The position numbers and the translations under genes are program-made. Source: Candidula unifasciata (taxonomy: Eukaryota; Mollusca; Gastropoda; Stylommatophora; Geomitridae). From it: a stretch of 64,000 nt of DNA. The notes under the pieces were generated by a model that was not told where the DNA came from, ran no database searches, and worked only from the letters and a program-made list of their open reading frames with translations. Positions 24,801-35,801 of the stretch are shown one piece after another (the stretch's first letter is position 1; the number at the start of each line of letters is the position of its first letter). The stretch covers positions 173,501 through 237,500 of the forward strand of contig CAJHNH020000705.1 of NCBI GenBank assembly GCA_905116865.2, read 5' to 3'.

Positions 24801-27800
24801 GGTGGTGGTGATGATGATAATGATGGTGGTGGTGATACTGATGATAATGATGATAATGATGGTGATGACGGTGGTGGTGATGATGATGTTGATGTTGGTG
24901 GTGGTAATTATGAGGATGATGATGGTAGTGGTGATGGTGATGATGGTGATGATTATGATTATTATGATGATGATGGTAGTATTGGTGATGACAATCATGG
25001 TAGTGGTAGTAATGATGATGATGGTGATGATGATGGTGATGGTAGTGATGGTAGTGGTGATAGTGGTGGTGATATTGGTGGTGGTTGTGGTTATGTTGAG
25101 GATTATGATTGTGATGATAATGATTATGATGACAATGATGAGGTGATGATGATGATTATAATGATGATGATCGCGATGAGAATAATCATGATGACGAGTA
25201 TGTCAAGATGATTCTGTTTATAGATAAATTGATATAATGGCGAAGATAAACAAGGCGAGTTGATTGTGTTTATAAATAAACTTGTATTATGGCGCATATA
25301 AACAAGGCGAGATGATTGTGTTTATAAATAAACTGGTATGGCGCATATAAACAAGGCGAGATGATTGTGTTAATAAATAAACTGGTATTATGGCGCATAT
25401 AAACAAGGCGAGATGATTATGTATATAAATAAACTGGTATTATGGCGCATATAAATAAGGCGAGATGATTTGTTTATAAATAAACTAGTATTATGGCGCA
25501 TATAAACAAGGCGAGATGATTGTGTTTATAAATAAACTGGTATTATGGCGCATATAAACAAGGCGAGATGATAAGAATTTTAAACAATATTATCAATAAA
25601 TCGCTCTTATTTAATGTCAGAAAGAGGGTGCTAAAATGTTATATAGAACATGTTCTGCTGTTTGGCAGCGAATCTTAGAAAGTCACTGAAAAAAATTTAG
25701 AAGAACTAGGAAGCAACAGAGATGTGGTTTTTAAGACGAATGTTACGAATACCTTGGACGGAAAGAGTAACTAACAACGATTGCTTGAAAGAGGCTAATG
25801 AAAGTAGATCTCTATATACAACAATAAGAAAGAGACGAACACTGTTCTTTGGCCACATAATAAGATGAGAGACATTGGAGAATATCGTGACAATTGGAAA
25901 GATCAGTGGAAAAAGAGGTAGAGGAAGACCAAGAAATGATGCTGGATGGGCTGAAACGATGGCATAGAGGAATATCATCAAGAGAGCTGTTCCAGGCAAC
26001 CAGGGATCGTGATCTGTGAATGAGCATGAGCGCCTAGGCCAGTTGGCAGGGCACATGATGATGATGATGATGATGATTATCAATGTTGCTGGAAGTTTCA
26101 GTATAAACAGTGTGGTTTGTGACTGATTATATTCACAATTAAACTCTATTATGATGCGACTGTGAATATAAATACATTGCATGACTGTGCATGTGCAAGC
26201 AGCTAGATAATGAAACAAAGCCCGTAGAGATGCGGATACACACAAGCATAGGTCCTAGTTCATAGAAACAAACCCAGATTAGATGCAGAGGTACTAAGGG
26301 GACTGACTGCCAGTGTAAAGAGATCAGTCAATCAATGAGGTGCCGTCTCCACAATAAACACTTGTGTCGTTGCCCACCTCTTAGTCTTTGCCTTTGACTA
26401 TTACCTAAAGTGTGGTGTTTAAAAACGTGTTATGTCTTTTATAGGGGCATAAGTATTTCAGATGTCTCTTTTTTTTTTATTTCTTTTAGTAATTCTTTGT
26501 CGGCTCTGTGGCTAAGTCGATGCGAACGCTTCATAATGCCGAGATGCCGGGTTCGATCCCAGCTGTGGGCCATGCGCCTTTCGTTGGTTTCGATAGTGGT
26601 ATCAAGGAAGCCGACCGTCCAGGAAGCAATGGCAAACTACTGGACGTAATTTTGCCTATAAAAACCATACAGTAGTCAGGGGCTGTTGGGGTTGGTTTTG
26701 CAACGTCCTGTAAAGGAATCGCAACTAACCTTAGTAAATAAATAATTTATTTGATGCCTTTCAAGTAAAGGTAGTTGCTGAGGAAAAAAAAAAGTGACTG
26801 TTGAAATATTTCAACCACATTTAGAGACATACGACTCTGCTGGAAGTCATGCTGGAAAAGAGGCGGTAGTGTGGTGAGTGTAGAGAGAAGGCAAACGAGC
26901 AAAAGGCGGACAGCGATACAAGAGAGAAGATAATATCAAGAGACGGATAAAGAGCAGTCTGAGAGTGTGTACAACCAGGAAGTGACAGTGTCTTTTGGAT
27001 ATTCACTGCAGTCAACCTGCACTGTGGAGACGGCACCTGAATAATTGATGATTGTGTACATAAACATGATATAATGATTGTATGTAGAAAACTGATGAGA
27101 TTATTGTGTGCCTGTGTGATATAAATTACCTGATATAATGATTTGTATCATAGACGGTTACCTGACTGATGAGATGACAGCTACCTAAGTGTACATAAAC
27201 ATGATATAATGATTAAATGTAGATAACAGTTCCCTGAGATGACAGTACCTGTCAGTGATAACTTACCTGATACTACAGTTCCCTGAGATGACAGTTACCT
27301 AAGATGAGATTACCTGATATTACAGTTCCCCTGACAGCTTGATTTGTACCTGTCATCCCGAGTGACCTCACAATTACCCGACATGACAGTTCCCTGAGAT
27401 GATAGTTACCTAAGATGAGAGCTACCTGATATTACAGTTCCCTGAGATGACAGCTACCTAAGATAACTGTTACCTGATATTACAGTTCCCTGAGATGACA
27501 GCTACCTAAGATAACTGTTACCTGATATTACAGTTCCCTGAGATGACAGTTACCTAAGATGAGAGCTACTGATTTTTACCTGATGACAGCTACCTAAGAT
27601 AACTGTTACCTGATATTACAGTTCCCTGAGATGATAGTTACCTAAGATAACTGTTACCTGATATTACAGTTCCCTGAGATGATAGTTACCTAAGATAACT
27701 GTTACCTGATATTACAGTTCCCTGAGATGATAGTTACCTAAGATAACTGTTACCTGATATTACAGTTCCCTGAGATGACAGCTACCTAAGATTACAGTGT

Positions 27801-30800
27801 TCCTGTCAGTCAGAGAGACATCAAAGTTACCTAAGAGCGTCCTCGTACTTGTACTTCTGCCCGGCCCAGCCCACACCGCTGTTGGCCAGCACCTTGGTGT
27901 CGTAGCACTTCTCGGACACATCCTGACGTGGGAGTATAAACATACATCGTTGGTGGAATTCATGTTAACAGACATACATCATTGTTGGAATTCATGTTAA
28001 CAGACATACATCATTGTTGGAATTCATGTTAACAGACATACATCATTGTTGTAATTCATGTTAACAGACATACATCATTGTTGGAATTCATGTTAACAGA
28101 CAGATATCATTGTGGAATTCACTTTCAACAGGTACACGTCATTGTTTGAATTCATTTTTATAGACATTCATCATTGTTGAAATTCATTTTTACAGACACA
28201 CATCATTGTTAGAATCTCTTTTTGCAGACATACATTTTTGTTTAAATTCATTTTTACAGGCATACATCACTGTTGGAATTCATTTTTATAGCCTCACATC
28301 ATTGTTGGAATTCATTTTACAGACACACATCATTGTTGGAATTCATTTTACAGACAAACATCAGTGTTAGAATTCCTTTTGCAGACACACATCATTGTTG
28401 GAATTCATTTTTCATACACACATCATTTTTGGAATTCATTTTACAGACATACATCATTGTTGGAATTCATTTTACAGACACACATCATTATTAGAATTAA
28501 TTTTACAGACACACATTATTGTTGAAATTCACTTCTACAGACACAGATTATTGTTTATGTTCACTTTTACAGACACATGTGTTTTTTTTTTTAATTCAAT
28601 TTTATACACATATATTATTGGTAAAATTCATTTCTATAGACATACATCATTGCTTGAATTCACTTATAAAGACATACAGACATCACTGTTGCAATTTACT
28701 TTTATAGACACGCATCATTGTTGCAATTCTTTTTTACACACATACATCATTGCTGCATACTCTTTTACAGTCATACATCATTGCTGAAATTCTCTTTTAC
28801 AAACACACATCATTGTTGCATTTCACCTTTACAGACACATATTATTGCTGTAATTCGCCTTTTTAAAGCCGCACATGCTTTTTACTGTTCACTTTTACAG
28901 ACATGTGTCATTGTTGCAATTCATATTACCAGACATACATAATTCTTTTAATATATATTGATACCTATGCATCCTTGTTGGAATTGACTTCAACAGACAT
29001 ACATCATTGTTGGTTTATTCGAGAGCAACAGATAAGCTGGGCTGGTTGCCAACTGATATCAATGTCGTGGCACCAATTGCTACAGAGAGCCACTCTTAAA
29101 CAAATACAATGGACACAGAGCAAAAGGTAGACCACCCAACACATGGAACGATGACATCAAGAACAGCCTTAACAAAATGAAGCTCAATTTATAGAACGCA
29201 TAGAAAAAAGCACACAGAAGACACTTAATTTCTACCTTCCAGCTTTTCCCCTCGCTTTTTTTTTTAATATTTTTTTTTAATTCAAAAATTTAGCAGCAAG
29301 TTCAGGAATAGAACATCAGTTTTAGTTATAGCTGTAACTATTAGATTTCACAGTTTGTAGATATTTTTAAAAACGTTTAAATAACATTTTCTTTTATTTA
29401 TTTCTTGAAAAAAAAAAAAAACTGCGTCCCGTATTGGGACGAAGCAGATTGAATCCCCCTGACTGACTGACGTTAAACCGCACCAGGACATCACACCGAG
29501 CGACAGACACCCTGTGACACAAAATACCACCATTAGGATTATGATCACCCAAGGACAGGTCACAGAAAACCCGTTTAACCCATAGGTGCGGTTATATTCG
29601 GGCGCCAGGCAACAGCCAGGTCGGGTCCTTAAAACAACAACAAAATTTCGTCATAAATTGAGACACTTGGCTTGGCTTGGCTTGGCTTTTTACCCCACCA
29701 GGACATCACACAAGCGATAAACACCCGATGACACAAAGTGCCACCATGCGGATGAGGATCACCGTGGAGAGGTCCCAGAAACCGCGTTCAGACATTTGGC
29801 CATAATGATGACCTGCCTATATTGCGGCCCCTGGCAAAAGCCAGAGTGGGGCTTCAAATAACAAAAAATAACGTCCTAAGAAGGACGTGTTTCACTGTTT
29901 TGTTATCAATTAACTCCCATTTCAATGGCGACCAAAGTATACGACACAAAATTATTGGACTGACTGGTTATCCACTTGTAGGATGCAATTGTTTGTTATT
30001 TTGAAGCCCCAACCTGGCTCTTGCCAGGGGCCGCAATATAGCCCGGCCATATATATGGCTGAACGCTGTTTCCGGGACCTATCCAGTAAAAGTTTGCATC
30101 TACGATTCTAACCTATACTTTTAAACCCAAGGGAGATAAATAAGCTACTCACTCGGCCTGGAATCAGCATCCCCTCTATTTCATTGATGATGTCCCATCC
30201 TCCCAGAGCTGGGTTACCTTTGACCGCCTGCACCAGAGGGGTCAGGGCCTTGTCTAAGTAGGTCTGCAGCTTCTTGGCGTCGGTGACCAGCCCGTTAAGG
30301 TGGTTTTGTCCGTCCTGGTTGACGGCACCGTTCCACAGGGTAGGGAAGACGAAGATGTTATACCTGTGATAGAGCATTCAGTTAAGCATATAGGTGTTTG
30401 TGTCATAAACAAAAGAAGCAGTCCTCGTCGAGGTAGATGCAAGTTATAAACTTATTCAAACAATTAAACATTGACAGTAAATATACTTTTTAGACATCTT
30501 ATGAGAAACAAATTGACTTGAGATAACTAGGTAACTACCTGATCAATTGATAGAAGGAAAATAACTTGGTTACTACCTGCACGGTTGATGAAAGGAAGAT
30601 AGCTCGGTAACTACCTGCACGATTGATGGAAGGAAGATAACTCGGTAAATACAGGCACGATTTATTGAAGAAAGATAACTCAGTAACTACAAGCACGATT
30701 GATGGAAGGAAGATAACTCGGTAACTACCTACACGATTTATGGAAGGAAGATAACTTAGTAACTACAAGCACGATTGATGGAAAGAAGATAACTCGTTAA

Positions 30801-33800
30801 CTACCTGCACGATTGATGGAAGAGAGATAACTCGGGAACTACCTGCACAATTGATGGAAGAAAGATAACTCAGTAACTATCTGCACTATTGAATAAAGGA
30901 AGATAACTAGGTTACTACCGGCACGATTGATAAAAGGAAGATAACTCGGTAAATACCTACACGGTTGATGGAAGGAAAATAACTTGGTTACTACCTGCAC
31001 GGTTGATGAAAGGAAGATAACTCGGTAACTACCTGCACGATTGATGGAAGGAAGATAACTCGGTAAATACAGGCACGATTTATGGAAGAAAGATAACTCA
31101 GTAACTACAAGCACGATCGATGGAAGGAAGATAACTCGGTAACTACCTGCACAATTGATGGAAGAAAGATAACTCAGTAACTATCTGCACTATTGATGAA
31201 AGGAAGATAACTCGGTTACTACCTGCACGATTGGTAAAAGGAAGATAACTCGGTAAATACTTACACGAGGTATGGAAGGAATATAACTCGGTAACATACG
31301 ATTGATGGAAGGAAGATAACTCGGTTACTACCTGCACGATTGATGAAAGGAAGATAACTCGGTAACTACCTACACGATTTATGGAAGGAAGATAACTTAG
31401 TAACTACAAGCACGATTGATGGAAAGAAGATAACTCGGTTACTACCTGCACGATTGATGGAAGGGAGATAACTAAGTAACTACCTACACGATTTATGGAA
31501 GGAAGATAACTTAGTAACTAGAAGCACGATTGATGGAAAGAAGATAACTCGTTAACTACCTGCACGATTGATGGAAGGGAGATAATTAAGTAACTACCTA
31601 CACGATTGATGGAAGGGAGATAACTCGGTAACTACCTACACGATTGATGGAAGAACGATAACTTGGTAGCTACCTGTACAATTGATAGAGGGAAGATAAC
31701 TCGCTAACTACCTACACGATTGATGAAAGGAAGATAACTTGGTAACTACCTGGACGATTGAGGAAAAGAGAGCAAGATAAAGGCAAAGAGATAAATATCT
31801 GAATAGCCTGGCAGCATGAATGAGGGCGAGACACAAACATTGAGCTGATCTGTGATTCTGCTGATCGTTTGTAATGGCAAAATATGACAGCCGACGCTTA
31901 CCGGGAGTCACATAATAATGATGATGTCACAGTTTGAATCTGTGAAATAAGTCATATTAAATACATGGCAAAAGCAGTCCTGATAGCAAAGCACTCTTGA
32001 CATGTCACTTACAGGTAAATTCTCAGCCACACTAGAGTATAGAGTTTATCAGGCAGTGTAAGAAAATACAGGGCACTTACCCATGCCTTTAAGCGCATTG
32101 GGCATAAATGGCTAGACTTATATTTTATAGACCATTCGGAACTATGTGAGTAATGGGGTCAGCATCACGCCGGGAACCTTTACTTCCTTACACTCTCAAT
32201 GTCTGGTCGACCTAGGAGCCAAAGTCATTGCCGGGAAAAAACAAGTCCCACTTCGTCAGGGCCTGAACCCAAAACCTCTCGATCCGCAGGCAAGTGTCTA
32301 GCGATGGAGGCTACCTATAAGGCAGTGTAGCCGCTGAATTTGCCACAATTATAACTTAGTCTTTTGGGGACAATTTGACAGCAGCAGGAAGTGTGAAGAA
32401 GCCAACTATAGGAGAAGTGTCTACCTGTCTGAAAACATCCTGGGATAATGTGACCACTGAGATCTTTGTCAGATCATCCAAGAAATGCCACAGATGGAAT
32501 TGATGATGAGCAATATGTGAAGACATTGGTTTGTCGTTAGATACAGATAAGGATAAGAAAAAGAACTATATTATGGGTGACAGTTTTGACAGTGATGTGG
32601 CAATGTTTTGTGTGTGTGTGTGTGTTTGTGTGTGTGTGATGAATAAAACTGATTTAAGAAATATATATAATCATATTTGTTGTCCCGAATTTCATCTCCC
32701 AAAATCATGGTGCTTTTTATAATTGGATCGTCTTATGTTCAGGAAAACACGATATTTTCAATGGCAATCTGACCTTCAATTAGCAACAAGGAGAAAGAGA
32801 ACAGACTGACAGAGATTCAGCAACTATGAGAAGGAGAAGAGACAATTAGACACATCTTATTTGATTTAAAAAATGTCAATCGTTTAACCATGCGCGACAA
32901 ACGAAATCCATTAAACAGAAACAAAGAAATGCTTTTAATCTGCCAGTTTTCCTAGAAAATAATGTAAAGTGTCTGGAAATAACAAACTGAAATACCATTC
33001 TACTTCACGAAAAGAACGAACTATTTACGTTGGCGATTTGCAGTCACTTGCCAGAAGAGGTAGGAACATCCGATTAACTGATTACTTTTTATTATGTCAT
33101 TTATTTTATTTATTTATTACCGTAATAGGCTCGAGAACGACAAAGACTGCTGTTAGCAGCTTAACGATTTTTGTTTGTTCGGCGGATACTCTGGTTTGCA
33201 AAAGTGGAAAAGTCTGGCCACTGTGTATAAAAAGGCCAGCTCACTTGCTATTTGAGACTTTTTGACTTCCGGACGCTCCCTGTAGAGACCTATCCAGCTG
33301 TTGTGGCACTGCACATTGGGCTAGCCAGCATGGGTATGGGCGACTGCAGGGGAAGGCCGGTTGTCTGATATCCCTGGCTGGTTTCACGGTACGTTTTATT
33401 TGGTTAGGCGGTGTTAGATTTGATTTCCATTGTATTTTCTCGCTAGGAAATAGTTTGATGGCAGGTCGCTATAAGTGATTTCGTGGCATATTGAAGCTTA
33501 ACGTACATGTTAAATATGTTTCAGTTTTTGGCATTGTTGAGGTATCTCGCTGAGCGTATGATGTCATGATCATATTTCCTTGTTCGCTGGAGATGACTAG
33601 CACTTTAGATTCTGATCGAGCACGTTAGTTGTTGTTAATGTATTATTTGTGATGTATATGTTAATTCTGTGTTCAATTTAGTAAAATAAACAGCTGTTTA
33701 ATGTAGTGATTATAATTGATTTGCTTGATGTAATTTAGGATCTGTAGTCCGTTCTGTGGTTCGCCTAGGTGTATGTACCCATGTAGTTTGGTTGTCATCA

Positions 33801-34535
33801 TGTAACCCACGATAGAGATTTTTTGTCTGGGTCTTAGTAAAATATTCTAGGATATCTGCGCAAAAGAACCCCTGTCTTTACTTTACTTTCCTTTCTTTGC
33901 TGTTTAGCGGGAAACTATTGTTTTTCTTCTAATCAGTTTTCCTTTATCTCCCCTACTTCTGTGTTTTTCCGTCTTTTTCTTACCGCTAGCATATTACCCA
34001 TTTATCACCCGCAAGGAAATACCACACAAAAAATGTAAGAGCATGCATCTTCCATGTAGTAAATATGGATGTAAGTCGTGGACTATCTCCCCATCCTCAG
34101 AAAATCATGGACAAAGAAGAGAAGAAATGCTGATATTTTAAAAGATTTGAACATCAAGAAAGATTAGCTAACAAACAGCATATTGTCTCAAAAGCTGACA
34201 ATATTTCAAGCAAATTAAGCGCCATGGCGGACAGGAAAAAATAATAGCAGAGGGCATGGTACCAGGAAGCAGGGACAGGGGCCGACCAACACGAAGATGG
34301 GCACAGGATATAAGTGACCCCTTGAATATGAAGGCGCACGAGACGGGATACCTGGCTAAAGACCCAGTTTCTTTAAGGCAGACCCTGATTAGCGCGAAGT
34401 TCGGCAAAGGATCTGCTACATGATGATTAATCTACTTAACGACATATGTCTGTTTTTGTGTTTGTGTGCGTGGGTATTCTTGCGTGTGTGGGTGGGTGTG
34501 TTCTTGTCTGTTTGTTTTTGTGAGCGTATGTGCCC

Positions 34536-34591
<56 letters not shown>

Positions 34592-35441
34592 CTGTGCGTT
34601 GTGAAAAAATTTACTTACTTTTTGGCCAGGTTTAGCAGGTCCTTGAAGTCGTCGATGAAGGTCCCTTTCGCGTCAAGGCCGATGACGTTACCGTTGCTGT
34701 CGTAATTAGGGCTAGTTTCTCCCTGGATGTGGATCCACAGTCCTGGAATGTGTGGAAGGCAAGTGACAGCCAATGTACAAGTTGTGTGGTCAATAATTAC
34801 TTCTCCCTGTATGGGCTCTTCGGCCAGATTTGTGGGGAATACAAGAAAACACCCTCTCTCTCGACATTAAGCATGTCGCAGGAATCAACTTATGAGGGGC
34901 ATCCTTTGAAGACGGAGCACATTTGACTGAGAGGCTAGGAACCAAGAGTTTGCATGCAAAAAAAGACAGATGTGTGAAGTGGATCTGCACGCAACACTTA
35001 GATTCTGGAACAAGACTAAAGTCCGAAGATAGACGCACACTCAGAACTTTTCGCTGAAGTTTACAACCGTTAAAGGGGAAGGAGGAGGAGGAGAAGATGA
35101 AGAAGAAGGAGGAGGAGTAGAAGAAGAAAGAGAAGAAGAAGAAGAAGAAGAAGAAGAAGAAGAAGAAGAAGAAGAAGAAGAAGAAGAAGAAGAAGAAGAA
35201 GAAGAAGAAGAAGAAGAAGAAGAAGAAGAAGAAGAAGAAGAAGAAGAAGAAGAAGAAGAAGAAGAAAGAAGAAGAAGAAGAAGAAGAAGAAGAAGAAGAA
35301 GAAGAAGAAGAAGAGAAGAAGAAGAAGAAGAAGAAGAAGAAGAAGAAGAAGAAGAAAAAGAAGAAGAAGAAGAAGAAGAAGAAGAAGAAGAAGAAGAAGA
35401 AGAAGAAGAAGAAGAAGAAGAAGAAGAAGAAGAAGAAGAAG

Positions 35442-35472
<31 letters not shown>

Positions 35473-35625
35473 CAACAAAAATGAGAAAGAAGTAGAAATA
35501 AAAAAGAAGAAGAAGAAGAAGAAGGAGAAGAAGAAGAAGAAGAAGAAGAAGAAGAAGAAGAAGAAGAAGAAGAAGAAGAAGAAGAAGAAGAAGAAGAAGA
35601 AGAAGAAGAAGAAGAAGAAGAAGAA

Positions 35626-35672
<47 letters not shown>

Positions 35673-35770
35673 AGAAGAAGAAGAAGAAGAAGAAGAAGAA
35701 GAAGAAGAAGAAGAAGAAGAAGAAGAAGAAGAAGAAGAAGCAGAAGAAGCAGAAGAAGAAGAAGAAGAAG

Positions 35771-35801
<31 letters not shown>

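Noticed and set aside
24612..25211. Asp/Gly-rich, Met/Val-rich and Ile/Thr-rich frames of 128-165 codons
   Set aside because: Low-complexity translation of a GAT/GGT array inside a mannanase intron.
25706..26245. 179-codon minus-strand frame
   Set aside because: The opposite strand carries recognisable LINE carboxy-terminal motifs, so this frame is a shadow of an RTE fragment plus its (GAT)n tail.
26505..26575. tRNA-like sequence with a good B box
   Set aside because: It continues into a body and tail shared with five other copies; the clover-leaf stems are poor, so it is a SINE head and not a tRNA gene.
27760..27975. Separate short frames over mannanase exon 5
   Set aside because: Shadow frames of the real exon; the spliced mannanase frame explains the sequence.
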